Positions 1 through 9,999 of a stretch of DNA of 64,000 bases are shown here, piece by piece. The stretch lies in NCBI GenBank assembly GCA_002082305.1, contig LSNO01000116.1:1-64000 (forward strand). Reading direction: 5' to 3'. Position 1 is the stretch's first letter; each line of letters starts with the position of its first letter. Source of the stretch: SAR324 cluster bacterium SAR324-CTD7B. GTDB lineage: Bacteria; SAR324; NAC60-12. A program made the position numbers and the translations under genes. The notes beneath the pieces were generated by a model that was given only the letters and a program-made list of their open reading frames with translations, had not been told where the DNA came from and made no database searches.

Positions 1-1194
1 ACAATCACAGTTAAGAACACTTTAGGAAATAGTGCCACATTGATTATTAGTACGTTTGTTGTAGATAGTCCAACAACAAGGACATATTATGATCTGAATG
101 GAATTACATTTGGTGATAATACTTTTGTTGCAGTTGGAAAAACAGGGGCTATCCGTACCTCCTCCGATAATGGATCGTCGTGGGATAATGGAACGTCCGG
201 AACAACATATTATTTTAACGAAGTTGCGTATGGAGACTCAACATTTATCGCCGTAGGTCAAAGTGGGAAAATCATTACCTCCTCCGATAATGGATCGTCG
301 TGGGATAATTCAACACAAGCTATAACTACTGCTCAATTAACCGGAGTGGCATATGGGGATGATGTAGGTATTGCTGTTGCCTCCACAAATATCATAAAAT
401 CAACAGACAATGGATCAAATTGGGTTCAAAGTAACTCAATGGACGATGTGTATGATGTGGTATTTGGTAATCGTACTGCAAGTGGTGAAGTAGCAACTTG
501 TGGTACTATTACGCATGGTGGAGATCATGATAATGGTACTTATACTTCAGTAGCTTTAAGTGGTGGTTCTGGATCAGGTGCTCAAGCTACTGTGATTGTT
601 TCTGGGGATAATGTAACTTCTGTCTCCATTACTGATGGTGGTACTGGTTTGTATCAAATAGGAGATGTATTAACAATAGATAATGCAACTATTGGAGGAG
701 ATGATAATGCTACTTGTAGAGTTGCAACTGTTACAGTTACTTCAAAAGTATTTGTAGGCGTTGGAAGCGATGGAAAGGTATGTTATTCTACGAATTACAA
801 AGATAATACTGAAACATGGTCGTGTCCTCAAGAAATCGTAGATGATAAACAACTGTATGGTATAACATATGGCAACAATAAGTTCATTGCTGTTGGGGAA
901 AGTGGAACAGTAATAAGATCAGATAACGGAACTAATTGGACAGAAGACTTAAGCGGAAATTCGAATACGTCAGCTAATTTATATTCGATAGCTTTTGGTA
1001 ATGATAGATTCGTAGCAGTTGGACACTATGCCGTTATTGTTTCTACCGACAATGGTACTAGTTTTACACGGACGGCCAGTTACGATTTTAATGACATTAG
1101 TTTCGGTAATGGGATTTTTGTTGCTGTCGGTGATGATGAAAACATCCACACTTCTACCGATGGAGATGATTGGATAAAAGTTTATGGTAAATGA
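1..1194 (+). CDS. Repeat-rich surface/secreted-type protein (BNR/Ycf48-like repeats), 5'-truncated
   Basis: The reading frame is open to the left edge, so the true start lies outside the window; TTG 40 is only the first start-like codon. The protein is a string of about 35-45 residue units of the form FVAVG..G.I.TS.DNG..W, as in BNR/Ycf48-like beta-propeller families. The first translated residues look like the end of an Ig-like domain. Between repeats, roughly residues 150-245 from codon 40, sits a Gly/Ser/Thr-rich unit (SGGSGSGAQATV followed by VTSVSITDGGTG and GDVLTI). This resembles a domain common in marine phage structural proteins. Composition is rich in Asn, Asp, Gly, Ser and Thr, with few Lys. 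The protein is probably extracellular or surface exposed, but no secretion signal can be judged without the N-terminus. The function is unknown; adhesion or a phage tail-fibre origin are both possible. Confidence 0.8.
   Translation, partial: TITVKNTLGNSATLIISTFVVDSPTTRTYYDLNGITFGDNTFVAVGKTGAIRTSSDNGSSWDNGTSGTTYYFNEVAYGDSTFIAVGQSGKIITSSDNGSSWDNSTQAITTAQLTGVAYGDDVGIAVASTNIIKSTDNGSNWVQSNSMDDVYDVVFGNRTASGEVATCGTITHGGDHDNGTYTSVALSGGSGSGAQATVIVSGDNVTSVSITDGGTGLYQIGDVLTIDNATIGGDDNATCRVATVTVTSKVFVGVGSDGKVCYSTNYKDNTETWSCPQEIVDDKQLYGITYGNNKFIAVGESGTVIRSDNGTNWTEDLSGNSNTSANLYSIAFGNDRFVAVGHYAVIVSTDNGTSFTRTASYDFNDISFGNGIFVAVGDDENIHTSTDGDDWIKVYGK
156..309 (+). repeat. Exact 34-bp direct repeat inside the BNR-repeat gene
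   Basis: Bases 156-189 and 276-309 are identical (34 bp, 120-bp period) and encode the TSSDNGSSWDN core of two neighbouring repeat units. The surrounding repeats have diverged in DNA sequence, so this pair is a recent duplication or has been kept alike by recombination. Confidence 0.85.
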
Positions 1195-1495
1195 AGACAA
1201 TCATAGGATATTGCGTATTTAAATAGATATTGAGAAAAAATAACAGATTGGACCGATTTTCATATAAACTCCACTAACTCAATCAAGCAGGTGGATGTGC
1301 CTCATCTGTAACGTTACTAACAGTCCAGTCCTATCTGAAATGGCAGTGAGGTTGTTTTATGTCAGGAGGAATGGTGAATCCCAAAATCCATCATGTAAGG
1401 TCAAGTGGATTTCTGGAACAAGAGCAGCTTCAAAAAGGGTTTGGCAGCAAATAATTAGCAGAAGCAATGTGTTTAATAGTTAAAATTGAAAGAGA
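1195..1495. other. Intergenic gap, no supported gene
   Basis: About 300 bases between the repeat protein and the 93-aa gene. A 62-codon frame (1295-1483) and a 31-codon frame (1359-1454) are open here, but neither resembles a family nor has a well-placed ribosome binding site. AGGAGG at 1364-1369 abuts an ATG too closely to serve it. Confidence 0.5.
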
Positions 1496-1777
1496 ATGGA
1501 AAAGAAAAGATCTAAAAAATATGAGTTAAGATTTGAAGTGGCGAGTGAGAGGAATAAGATTCCCGGTTACACTTTAATCCCCAAGCATGACCGTTCTGCG
1601 GAAGCACAACATATGACAGAACATGAAGCACTGCAGGTAATTCAGCGTTATGCACTGAGAGGTGATATAGAAGCAGTCAAAAGACAGTTATTAGAATTTC
1701 CAGAATATAAAAGAGGGGACCTTAAGAAAATGTTAAAAGCAAGTGTTGCTGCACATGGAAGAGTTCTGGAACTGTAA
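1496..1777 (+). CDS. Small hypothetical protein, 93 aa
   Basis: I do not recognise this family. The product is basic and charged, with a Lys/Arg-rich N-terminus (MEKKRSKKYELRFEV), a middle containing KHDRSAEAQHMTEHEAL, and a C-terminal part predicted as two amphipathic helices (VIQRYALRGDIEAVKRQLLE, then DLKKMLKASVAAHG). There is no signal peptide or membrane segment, so it is probably cytoplasmic. The start ATG is preceded by the purine-rich AAAGAGA, a weak ribosome binding site. Codon use and amphipathic pattern look protein-like, which is the main support for it being real. It stands alone between the repeat protein and the convergent TPR gene. Confidence 0.5.
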   Translation: MEKKRSKKYELRFEVASERNKIPGYTLIPKHDRSAEAQHMTEHEALQVIQRYALRGDIEAVKRQLLEFPEYKRGDLKKMLKASVAAHGRVLEL

Positions 1778-1895
1778 AAACCCTTCTCATCCATAAACCG
1801 ATCTCATAGATTCCTGCTTCTGAGGGAATGGCTGCGTTTTGTGTAAGTTGGACTAAATTGTTACCAACAATTTATTCTGTATGTATGATCAATAA

Positions 1896-4850
1896 TCATT
1901 CATTTAGATATTCATCGTAAGCCAATTTTCTGGATATTGAGCGGAAATTTTCTGCAGCAAGTTTTTTCCAAAGCTGGCCTTCACCATCTTTGTGATCCAC
2001 CAGTTCTTTGAATATTTTTAATGCCTGCTCATTGTTTTCCTGACGAGCATAAATACTTCCGATTTGATAACGGGCCCAAAACACACGCTCGTTTATTTCC
2101 TTGTTTTCGCTATCAGCATAGAGCGAAATTGCCTGTTGATAGCTCAGAAGCGCAATTGTATCGTTTTGAGCTTTGTTGTACATATCTGCCGCCAGAAAAT
2201 GGCTGTTGATAATATATTCTGGTGTATCCGGATGATCAAGCGGATGATTGTAACTTGAAACCGCTTCTTGAAAAGCCTCACCAGCATCTACAAAATTTCC
2301 TGTTTCTTCGTGGAGTTCTCCCAAATCATAGTAGAGTTCCGGAACAATTTCTGCTGAAAGCGGATCCTTGTTTTGATCATATTTCTGCAGAGTTTGATTG
2401 TAAACAAGCAGAGCATTTGGATATGATTTTTTCCTGCGGTAAATTTTTGCCAGCAATTGCCGTGCTTCTGCATCATAAGGACTTGCAGGGTATTTTTGTA
2501 GAAATCCTGCTGTGATATTACGGGCTTCAGTCAGATCTTCTTTTTCCAGCAGTGTCAGGGCTTTTTCCAACTGTACCAGTTCGCCAATTGTTCCTCCCGA
2601 GCGTGTTTCAAGAAAACGCAAAATATCCAGTGTCTCCTCGTAAAAGCCCAGTTTACGGTGAGCTACCGCAGTTTGAAAAAGGGTTGTGTCAAAGCGGAAA
2701 TTGAATAAATATTTAGCTTTATAATCACTATAAGCGCTTACGAGAGCAAGTGTGTCATCCTGGCGAAAATACTGGTCAATCAATCCTTTTAGATTCTCGT
2801 CAATGTTTTCCTGTATTACATTTCTGCGCACATAAACGTTTTGAGGATATTTCTCCATGAAACTTTCCAAAGTTTTAATTGCACGTGCGTAATATCCGTA
2901 AAGAGTAAGTGTCAACCCCTTCCGGAGCAGTGCTTCTTTCGCCTGTGGTGTCTCCGGATAGAGTCTGTGTATTTCATCATAAACCGTGATTGCCTCAAGA
3001 TGTTCATCAGAATAAGGGCGTTTTGCCTGAATGTTGGCAATTCGCAATTTGCCCAGTAGCGCAATCTCTCTGGTGTAACTGCTGATTGCGTTTTTGTAGG
3101 CTAGAATGGCATCATTTTCTTTGCCTTCATCCCGCAGAAAATCGCCTAATCGGAGTGCAACCAACTTGGAAAAATCTGCTTTGGGATATTTTTCCAGGAG
3201 TAATCTGAAAATTTCACGTGCAGTAACGTAATCGGCATTTTCATAATATGTCTCACCCATATGAAATAAAAGCGTTGGATCGTCTTTGGCATAGTCCTCT
3301 TCTGCATTCCGTGCTATATCAAAAAACTCCTTTGCAGTTATGTAACGCTTAAGCTGGTAATAGGCCTGGGCCATTTTATAATGGGTGACAGCAAAAAATT
3401 TCGGTTCAGGTGAAGTACGCAGATACTCTTTAAATTCGTTGATGGCCATTTCCCATTGCCGTTGCTCAATACGGCTCATTCCCTTCCAAAAACTGGCTTC
3501 CATTGCCTCAATTGAATTTTGAAAACGCTCCTGCAGAATTTTGTAATAAACTGCTGCCTCATGCTGAAATTTCATTTTTTGATAGGAGCGTCCTATACGG
3601 AAATTGGCATGTGGTAAAAGATAAGCTGTTTCAAATTCTTCTCCATTTTCTTTGGCAATTTTTTCCGCATCCTGAGTAATACGGATTGCTGTTTTGTAAG
3701 CCTCAATTGCCTGGTGATAATTATCACCAATCCTGCGCTCCAGCATGGTGTAGATTGTGTCTCCAATCCGGAAGAGAGCACGTGCAGACAAAGGGTGAAG
3801 CGGATCTTCAAATTCATCTCCTGTGTGTTCCTTCCCGAGCGCATAGGCTTCTTTGTAATGGGACACAGCTTCATCGTACAAATTTTTTCTGAAAGCATTT
3901 TCACCGCGCTGAAAAATAGGATTGATTTTAGAAGCCCTGATTCTGCGCTCTTTTTCCTCTTTTTCAAATGCAGCAGCATCTTCCGGACTCAACTTTTTCC
4001 CTTCCGTAAGATCTGCTGCAATTTTGCCCTTTAACGGAGTACCGTGAATGTCAAGTATCCACTGGACGGGCCTGGAAACAAAATGCCGTTCCACACTCAC
4101 GTCTGTTGCATTGAGTTTCAATTCAATAAAGGTTTGGTTTACTTCTGAAGTGAGTGCATGAAGCTCCAAACGGGCATCCTTGTAATCAAGGTTTAACAGC
4201 TGTTTTTCCGGTAAAGTGTTAGGCAGGCGAATAGTAAGTTGAGTTTGAAGGCTGTTTTCAAGTAAAAAAATCCGGGGCGGCTGCCTGTCTTCCGGAACAG
4301 AACCAGTTGCAGAAAATTTTGCAGGTTTTGTAAAACCGAAAGTCAAACGTGTAAAATCAGTATTGCCGGCATCAAATTTTATAGAAACCAGTTGATACGC
4401 AGCATCTTCCGGCGGATCAGGCAGGGGTTCAATTTGGAGTGCGGGACGGAAATCAATTTGGATTCCATTTTGTTCCGTGAGGGAACTGACAGAATAACTT
4501 AAATCTTTTTTCAGTAATTTGAACTGTGCCCAGCTGTCTCCATCAATTGCTGAAAAACGTATTCCTGCCAGCTGCGGATCATTGAAAAGACGCTCATTCC
4601 GGCCGTCTGAAAAACCGATACGGGCATTGTTGAACTTAATCACCAGTGTCCGGGAAGCAAGGTTTTCTGTGATTACGTAAACTGGTGGATTGTCTGTCAG
4701 CAGACGCACGCTGATTTGCCTGCCGTGACGCAGTAGCTCTACATTTTGAATTATGACTGGATCGGAAGTCTTGGAAGTTTGCGCCGGAATGCCTGCAGCA
4801 GTCGAACAGCTGATGATCAGCAGAATTAGAAAATTCCGGAACAACCTCAT
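1896..4850 (-). CDS. Periplasmic AMIN-domain and TPR-repeat protein, 984 aa
   Basis: The N-terminus is a clear signal peptide (MRLFRNFLILLIISCSTAAG). Two stretches follow, about residues 30-140 and 150-270, of beta-rich sequence with the look of AMIN domains (for example IQNVELLRHGRQISVRL and VQWILDIHG). AMIN domains place envelope proteins at peptidoglycan or secretion machinery. Residues about 300-960 are tandem TPR and YbgF/BamD-like helical repeats with recurring Y..A...Y/F and KYP motifs. The likely role is a scaffold in the periplasm or at the inner face of the outer membrane; the partner cannot be named from sequence. It lies downstream of rpoD on the same strand, separated by about 250 bp, so it is probably its own transcription unit. 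Confidence 0.85.
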   Translation of the reverse strand: MRLFRNFLILLIISCSTAAGIPAQTSKTSDPVIIQNVELLRHGRQISVRLLTDNPPVYVITENLASRTLVIKFNNARIGFSDGRNERLFNDPQLAGIRFSAIDGDSWAQFKLLKKDLSYSVSSLTEQNGIQIDFRPALQIEPLPDPPEDAAYQLVSIKFDAGNTDFTRLTFGFTKPAKFSATGSVPEDRQPPRIFLLENSLQTQLTIRLPNTLPEKQLLNLDYKDARLELHALTSEVNQTFIELKLNATDVSVERHFVSRPVQWILDIHGTPLKGKIAADLTEGKKLSPEDAAAFEKEEKERRIRASKINPIFQRGENAFRKNLYDEAVSHYKEAYALGKEHTGDEFEDPLHPLSARALFRIGDTIYTMLERRIGDNYHQAIEAYKTAIRITQDAEKIAKENGEEFETAYLLPHANFRIGRSYQKMKFQHEAAVYYKILQERFQNSIEAMEASFWKGMSRIEQRQWEMAINEFKEYLRTSPEPKFFAVTHYKMAQAYYQLKRYITAKEFFDIARNAEEDYAKDDPTLLFHMGETYYENADYVTAREIFRLLLEKYPKADFSKLVALRLGDFLRDEGKENDAILAYKNAISSYTREIALLGKLRIANIQAKRPYSDEHLEAITVYDEIHRLYPETPQAKEALLRKGLTLTLYGYYARAIKTLESFMEKYPQNVYVRRNVIQENIDENLKGLIDQYFRQDDTLALVSAYSDYKAKYLFNFRFDTTLFQTAVAHRKLGFYEETLDILRFLETRSGGTIGELVQLEKALTLLEKEDLTEARNITAGFLQKYPASPYDAEARQLLAKIYRRKKSYPNALLVYNQTLQKYDQNKDPLSAEIVPELYYDLGELHEETGNFVDAGEAFQEAVSSYNHPLDHPDTPEYIINSHFLAADMYNKAQNDTIALLSYQQAISLYADSENKEINERVFWARYQIGSIYARQENNEQALKIFKELVDHKDGEGQLWKKLAAENFRSISRKLAYDEYLNE

Positions 4851-5101
4851 ACAGGAAAGATCAGTATCAAGTGGTATGGTTCAAGGTTCAAGCAACAAGG
4901 ATTAGTATTTTCTACACAGTTTTGAAGCTTAAACCTGATTATGATGTAATCTTGAAAAGTCTAAATACTCCTGGAACTCATTCCTGAAAAGAATATCATG
5001 GACCTGATTGAGAGCATGAAACAGTCATTTCAGTTGATGAAAATTTCCGCTTTCCAGCATTTTAGAAATGATACCTGAATTCCAAGGGCCCCGTTTATTC
5101 A

Positions 5102-6892
5102 TTATTCGTAAAATGATTTGAGTAATTTTGAACGGGTTGGATGACGCAATTTTCGCAGTGCTTTTGCTTCAATCTGACGAATACGTTCCCTGGTTACATC
5201 AAAATCCTGACCAACTTCTTCCAGGGTGTGATCTTTGATTGAATCAATGCCAAAACGTAGACGTAACACATTCTCTTCACGCTTAGTGAGAGTTTTTAAT
5301 GCTTCACGTGTTCTTTCACCCATGTTTGAAGAAACAGTAGCTTCACCTGGATCCCTTATGTGTTCATCTGCAATAAAATCTTTGAGTTGCGAATCCTCAT
5401 CATCACCAATTGGTGTATCAAGTGAGATTGGTTCCTTGGCAATTTTTAGTACTTTACGAACTTTGTACAAAGGCATTCCAAGATCTTCAGATAACTCATC
5501 TGCAGTAGGTTCACGTCCAAGTTCCTGTACCTTGGCTCGTGATATCCTCGAAAGTTTATTGATTGTTTCAATCATGTGAACAGGAATCCGGATTGTCCGT
5601 GCCTGATCTGCAATGGCACGTGTGATTGATTGACGAATCCACCAGGTTGCATAAGTTGAAAACTTGTATCCTCGACGATACTCAAACTTGTCTACAGCTT
5701 TCATTAAACCAATATTGCCCTCCTGAATAAGATCCAAAAATTGCAGTCCGCGGTTTGTGTATTTTTTTGCAATGCTGATCACCAACCGTAAATTTGCCTC
5801 CACTAGCTGGCTTTTTGCAGACTTAACCTTTCTCTCTACTTGTTTAAGACTTTTTACTTCAAGGTTAAAATCATCCAAGGAGAGGGTTGTCAGTTCGATC
5901 ATTGTGCTGATACGCTTCCGGTTCAGTTCTATTTTTTCAAAGTAACGGTTTGCTATACTGAACCGATGTCCTGTTTTAGCAGAAATGTCTTTTGCGGTTT
6001 TCTCTTTAGCTTTTTTACTGGTTGCAGAACTCAATTGTTCAAACAATTGATCCATTTTTTCAACGGGCAAGTCTAAACTTTTTATATTGGAGTTCATCTT
6101 GCGGAAAGTCAGGTTGATCTTTTCCTTGTGATTTAATATCTCATCGCACATTAATTCAATTTGGCGTGAGTTAAAACTAATGTTACGAATTGCATCTTTG
6201 AATAATGATTCGCTTTCTTCCAGACGTTTCTTTTCAGCAGGTTGGAGCTTTCGTTTGGCCTGATGTTTTTGGAATTTATTCACAGAACGATGGTGCTTCC
6301 AAAGTACATCGAATTGAGCAATTAGTTTGACGGTAGCCTTGTCTTCGTCTTCAATCACATTGTCATCTTCATCCAATCCTGAAATAACATGCCGTGTCTT
6401 TATTTTCTTGTTTTTGAGGTGCTTGGTAAGGTTCTGCAGATAAAGCAAAATCAATTTTGAATCAGAGAATATATCTATTAAGTCTGCGTTTCCTTTTTCT
6501 ATTCTTTTGGCAACTTCAACTTCTCCGTCACGTGACAACAATTGGATACTTCCCATCTCACGTAAATACATGCGAACAGGATCGTCTGTAGAATTATCTA
6601 TTCCAGGGTCAAGGTTGAGTTCACCAGTCTCATTATCCAGTTCAGTAGCAGAATCTGTTTGATCACTTACAATATCCATTTTTTTCTCCGAATCAATTAC
6701 TTCAATGTCCATTTCAGCAAATATATTAAATATTTTTTCCAGTTGTTCTGGAGATGGAGTTTCATCGCCAAGACTTTCATTGATTTCGTCAATTGTGACA
6801 AACCCTTTTTCACGTCCATCCGAAACCAGCTCTTTGATAAGTTTTTTCTCTACTGATGAAAATTCGTTATCACTTTTATTTGCTGTGTTCAT
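5102..6892 (-). CDS. rpoD: RNA polymerase primary sigma factor (sigma-70)
   Basis: This is the housekeeping sigma factor that directs core RNA polymerase to vegetative promoters. Region 1.1 is visible at residues ~10-60 and region 1.2 at ~100-135 ([21 protein letters not shown]). A charged non-conserved segment follows, then regions 2.1-2.4 ([45 protein letters not shown]), region 3 ([13 protein letters not shown]), and region 4.2 at the C-terminus ([20 protein letters not shown]). At 596 aa it has the normal length for a group 1 sigma with a non-conserved insert. The start codon is 16 bases downstream of the dnaG stop, so the two are very probably cotranscribed. Confidence 0.97.
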   Translation of the reverse strand: MNTANKSDNEFSSVEKKLIKELVSDGREKGFVTIDEINESLGDETPSPEQLEKIFNIFAEMDIEVIDSEKKMDIVSDQTDSATELDNETGELNLDPGIDNSTDDPVRMYLREMGSIQLLSRDGEVEVAKRIEKGNADLIDIFSDSKLILLYLQNLTKHLKNKKIKTRHVISGLDEDDNVIEDEDKATVKLIAQFDVLWKHHRSVNKFQKHQAKRKLQPAEKKRLEESESLFKDAIRNISFNSRQIELMCDEILNHKEKINLTFRKMNSNIKSLDLPVEKMDQLFEQLSSATSKKAKEKTAKDISAKTGHRFSIANRYFEKIELNRKRISTMIELTTLSLDDFNLEVKSLKQVERKVKSAKSQLVEANLRLVISIAKKYTNRGLQFLDLIQEGNIGLMKAVDKFEYRRGYKFSTYATWWIRQSITRAIADQARTIRIPVHMIETINKLSRISRAKVQELGREPTADELSEDLGMPLYKVRKVLKIAKEPISLDTPIGDDEDSQLKDFIADEHIRDPGEATVSSNMGERTREALKTLTKREENVLRLRFGIDSIKDHTLEEVGQDFDVTRERIRQIEAKALRKLRHPTRSKLLKSFYE

Positions 6893-6908
6893 GTGCTGTA
6901 TACAGAGA

Positions 6909-8678
6909 TTATTGAGTCAATATATTGTCGATAATTTGCTTTATTTCTTTCAAATTCTTTTCTTCGAGTCTTCTTTTTAGAGCAGCCTGTGCCCGCTCCT
7001 CGTTACTTTTACTGTGAAGTAGCCACTCCTGATATTCAATCTCCAAGTTTCGTTCTTTCATGCGCAAGAGTGAAAGCCCAAAGTCGTGACTTGGAATTTC
7101 CTCAGAAAGCAGCAACATCAATGATTGAAACAGGTCAGGATCAGATTTCTCCAGAGTAAAAGGATCGAAAGCTTGAAATACCGCATCAGGTAGCTGCAAT
7201 AATTTTTCGTAAAGCCGGCGTAAATTTGGTGTCTGGAATTCTTCCGGTTTTAGATGCTCCCGGACACGGGGCCATAATTTGCCTTTGCGCAACAATGACT
7301 GTAACAGCCACTGTTCATCTTGGGAATCTTTATTATTCTCAGATAAACAACTGACTTTATCATTATTTTTATTTTTATGCAAGCTTTTGTTTTCTTTTCT
7401 TTTTAACTCTTTCGACAATAATTCCGGAGGAATCTTCATTCTTTCACCAATTGTCATCAGAGTGAGTTGTCGACGTTTAGGATCCTGGATTTCGTACAAT
7501 GCCGGCAACAGTTCATCCAGACCCTGCATTCTGCCCTGGATACTGTCTGGATATTTTTTTATGGTCTGTTGAACCAGGTAATCCAGAGCCGGAACTTTCT
7601 GATTCAGGAATGCATCAAAATTTTCTTTTCCGTTATTCAATAAAAATGTGTCAGGATCTTCTCCTTCAGGAAGAGTAAGGATGTAGGACTCAAGGGCGAC
7701 AGGAAGCAAAAGATGAGCATGCCTGAGTGCGGCATTATTTCCTGCAGAATCACCGTCAAAAAGCAAAATTACTGTATCTGCGTAGCGCAGGGCTATTTTA
7801 AAATGTTCCTGAGTCAGGGCTGTACCACATGGGGCTACTGCTTCAGTAAAACCGTTTTCGTGAAGGCGGATGACATCAAGGTAGCCCTCAACAAAAATCA
7901 GTCGACGTTTTTTACGAATGGAGGTAAGTCCTTCATGTAGGCCGTAAAGTACCTGGCTTTTACGGTAGTATGAAGTTTCAGGACTGTTGAGGTATTTAGG
8001 CTTATCTTCCGGTTTCATCGCACGTGCCCCAAATCCGATGCAGCGTCCGCGGACATCCTTAACAGGAAACATCAAGCGTCCCCGGAAAGTATCATAGTGT
8101 CTTGCTGATTTTTCACTGACCTTGATCAAACCCGTTCTGGACATTTCTGCCAGAGAAATATTTATTTTCTGTAGATAGTTCAAAGTACCCTGCCATTCGT
8201 CCGGAGACATGCCGATTTGAAATTGTTTCCACATGCTTTCCGGAACCTGCCGCTGCTGTAGATATTTGACAGCATTTTCTCCTTCCGGGATAGAAAGTTT
8301 TTCACTGTAAAAAGCCGCTGCCTCCTTGAGACAATGTAATCCGCGGTCTTCTTCCGGATTGGAACTCCGTGGTCCTCCGGACTGAATTTCCAGAGGGATA
8401 CCGGCGCGTTTAGCAAGCTCTTCTACTGCTTCCGAAAAAGAAAGACGATCATATTGCATCAGAAACTTTATACCATCTCCACTGACGCTGCAGCCAAAAC
8501 AATGAAAAAAACCACGCTCCGGATTTACATTGAATGAGGGCGTTTTTTCTGAATGGAAAGGACAAAGTCCCTTGTAGCTGGAACCTGCTCTTTTAAGCGT
8601 GACGCCATGATCAGAAATCAAGTCAACAAGGTCCGTTGCATCTGCAACTTGGCGGATAAAGCTTTTACTAAATTGCAT
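6909..8678 (-). CDS. dnaG: DNA primase
   Basis: DnaG synthesises RNA primers at the replication fork. The N-terminal CHC2 zinc finger is intact ([11 protein letters not shown] then FFHCFGC, residues ~40-65). The catalytic core carries the TOPRIM acidic residues ([10 protein letters not shown] about residue 260 and [13 protein letters not shown] about 310). The C-terminal DnaB-binding part is divergent, as is usual. The length of 589 aa is typical. It is the first gene of a dnaG-rpoD pair, the core of the macromolecular synthesis operon. rpsU, often upstream in other proteobacteria, is absent here, and the upstream gene is an ABC-ATPase-like protein on the same strand about 100 bp away. Confidence 0.97.
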   Translation of the reverse strand: MQFSKSFIRQVADATDLVDLISDHGVTLKRAGSSYKGLCPFHSEKTPSFNVNPERGFFHCFGCSVSGDGIKFLMQYDRLSFSEAVEELAKRAGIPLEIQSGGPRSSNPEEDRGLHCLKEAAAFYSEKLSIPEGENAVKYLQQRQVPESMWKQFQIGMSPDEWQGTLNYLQKINISLAEMSRTGLIKVSEKSARHYDTFRGRLMFPVKDVRGRCIGFGARAMKPEDKPKYLNSPETSYYRKSQVLYGLHEGLTSIRKKRRLIFVEGYLDVIRLHENGFTEAVAPCGTALTQEHFKIALRYADTVILLFDGDSAGNNAALRHAHLLLPVALESYILTLPEGEDPDTFLLNNGKENFDAFLNQKVPALDYLVQQTIKKYPDSIQGRMQGLDELLPALYEIQDPKRRQLTLMTIGERMKIPPELLSKELKRKENKSLHKNKNNDKVSCLSENNKDSQDEQWLLQSLLRKGKLWPRVREHLKPEEFQTPNLRRLYEKLLQLPDAVFQAFDPFTLEKSDPDLFQSLMLLLSEEIPSHDFGLSLLRMKERNLEIEYQEWLLHSKSNEERAQAALKRRLEEKNLKEIKQIIDNILTQ

Positions 8679-8782
8679 TTCTTAGTATTTCGAGAATTTT
8701 GAGCTAAAGAAATTTTATAAATATTCGGACCTTAACCTTGAAGTAGCTAACTGACGCTTACTGCTTTTGAGTTAACAGTCCA

Positions 8783-9475
8783 TCAAAAATGTTTTGCAAG
8801 TCCGTCTGCAGAAAAACTGATGTTAGTGCTGAAAAAAGATTTCAATGTGTCCTGTTGTTCTACTTTTCTTGAATTAACTGCCTTGAAATATTCAGGATGT
8901 TCTCCGAATATTACTGTAATTCCAGAAAAACTTTCCTGCCATTCCTGAATAAAAGGCAAACTTATTTCGTCCAATTGTGAAAGTAAGCGGTTTATCAAAA
9001 CTACTTTTGTGTTTGCCGCAACCAGCATCAAAGCCCAAAATCGTGCTGCATACTCAGGCATAAGTTCATTAACGGGGAGATTAATAATTCGTCCGGTCAA
9101 TCCTAAACGGTCCTTCAAAATATCCATATTTTTTCTTTGTCCTCCAAACCACGGACGAGTCGAAAAAAGTTTAGATTCCATATTTTCCAGTAGTGACGCT
9201 TTCTTGTCTGTACCTTCCCATAAGCTGTCGTCAGTGTGAAGGTGAGTATTGGCTGAAATCTGTAAAGAACCAGTTTTGGGCTTGAGCTTTTGCTGAAACA
9301 TACGCCACAATACTTGTTTCTGCTCCTCATTTTGAAAATGGAAACAAGCTTTCTCTCCAGCATGTAATTCCAAATTCAGCTTCCGTATGTCCCACTTTTC
9401 TACAGTAGATATTCCGGTTCCGGAAGGTGCAGCATAGCCTAAATTATGACAACTAATGAGCACTCTTGGATTCAT
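8783..9475 (-). CDS. Degenerate ABC-ATPase-like protein without Walker A
   Basis: The 230-aa product follows the outline of an ABC nucleotide-binding domain. ELHAGEKACFHFQNEEQKQV sits where the Walker A strand and loop (LxxGExxxLxGxNGAGKST) would be, and KPKTGSLQIS matches the post-Walker strand. LPVNELMPEYAARFWALMLV lies in the signature-helix position, and TKVVLINRLLSQLDE in the Walker B/D-loop position. The GxxGxGKS/T, LSGGQ and Walker B DE residues are all gone, so it should not hydrolyse ATP by the normal mechanism. There is no membrane segment. It starts only 9 bp from the divergent tsaE start. An alternative is that the resemblance is superficial and this is an unrelated family; I favour a pseudo-ATPase. 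Confidence 0.5.
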   Translation of the reverse strand: MNPRVLISCHNLGYAAPSGTGISTVEKWDIRKLNLELHAGEKACFHFQNEEQKQVLWRMFQQKLKPKTGSLQISANTHLHTDDSLWEGTDKKASLLENMESKLFSTRPWFGGQRKNMDILKDRLGLTGRIINLPVNELMPEYAARFWALMLVAANTKVVLINRLLSQLDEISLPFIQEWQESFSGITVIFGEHPEYFKAVNSRKVEQQDTLKSFFSTNISFSADGLAKHF

Positions 9476-9484
9476 GACAGTTTG

Positions 9485-9946
9485 ATGAGTAAACTAATAC
9501 TTGAGCTAAATTCACTGGAAATAACTGATGTTGTTGCCAGAAAAACTGCAGCACATTTGTTTCCAGGTGCTGTTCTCTTGTTTTGGGGAAACATGGGTGC
9601 CGGAAAAACTACTTTTGCAAAAAGTCTTTGTGCCGGTCTGGGCATCCCTCATGAAACAGTTATTTCTCCAACCTATACTATGGTCAACATTTATTCAGGC
9701 AAATGGACAATTCTTCATGTTGACCTCTTCCGCTTGACTGCACCGGAGCAACTCGATGATTTTGATAGAGAAGATCTGTTTGCCGATGATGGAATTACTT
9801 TGGTTGAGTGGCCGGAATTTATTACAGATCATTTGACGGATGAACCCGTACTAAACTTGTATTTCAAAACCGTTTCAGAATATCAAAGACAATTAATCAT
9901 TAAAAGTGAATTTGATGATTTTGACACACTTTTAAAAACTTTGTAA
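9485..9946 (+). CDS. tsaE: tRNA N6-threonylcarbamoyladenosine biosynthesis ATPase TsaE
   Basis: TsaE is the small P-loop ATPase that, with TsaB and TsaD, makes t6A at position 37 of ANN-decoding tRNAs. The Walker A motif is GNMGAGKTTFAK, followed by the family motifs SPTYTMVNIY, LHVDLFRL and LVEWPEF. I chose ATG 9485 (153 aa, MSKLILELNS), because the longer frame from ATG 9446 adds 13 residues outside the family and would overlap the divergent gene. tsaB follows after 53 bases, so the two probably form one unit. Confidence 0.93.
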   Translation: MSKLILELNSLEITDVVARKTAAHLFPGAVLLFWGNMGAGKTTFAKSLCAGLGIPHETVISPTYTMVNIYSGKWTILHVDLFRLTAPEQLDDFDREDLFADDGITLVEWPEFITDHLTDEPVLNLYFKTVSEYQRQLIIKSEFDDFDTLLKTL

Positions 9947-9999
9947 CAATCGATTTAATCTTTACAAAAAACAACAGCCCCTTTGAATCAGGATAGTAC

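Noticed and set aside
1295-1483. 62-codon frame in the first gap
   Set aside because: No family resemblance, no ribosome binding site at the start, and a composition rich in Cys, Trp and Arg typical of chance frames.
3593-3979. 128-codon minus-strand frame inside the AMIN/TPR gene
   Set aside because: A shadow in another frame of a clearly coding gene with TPR repeats.
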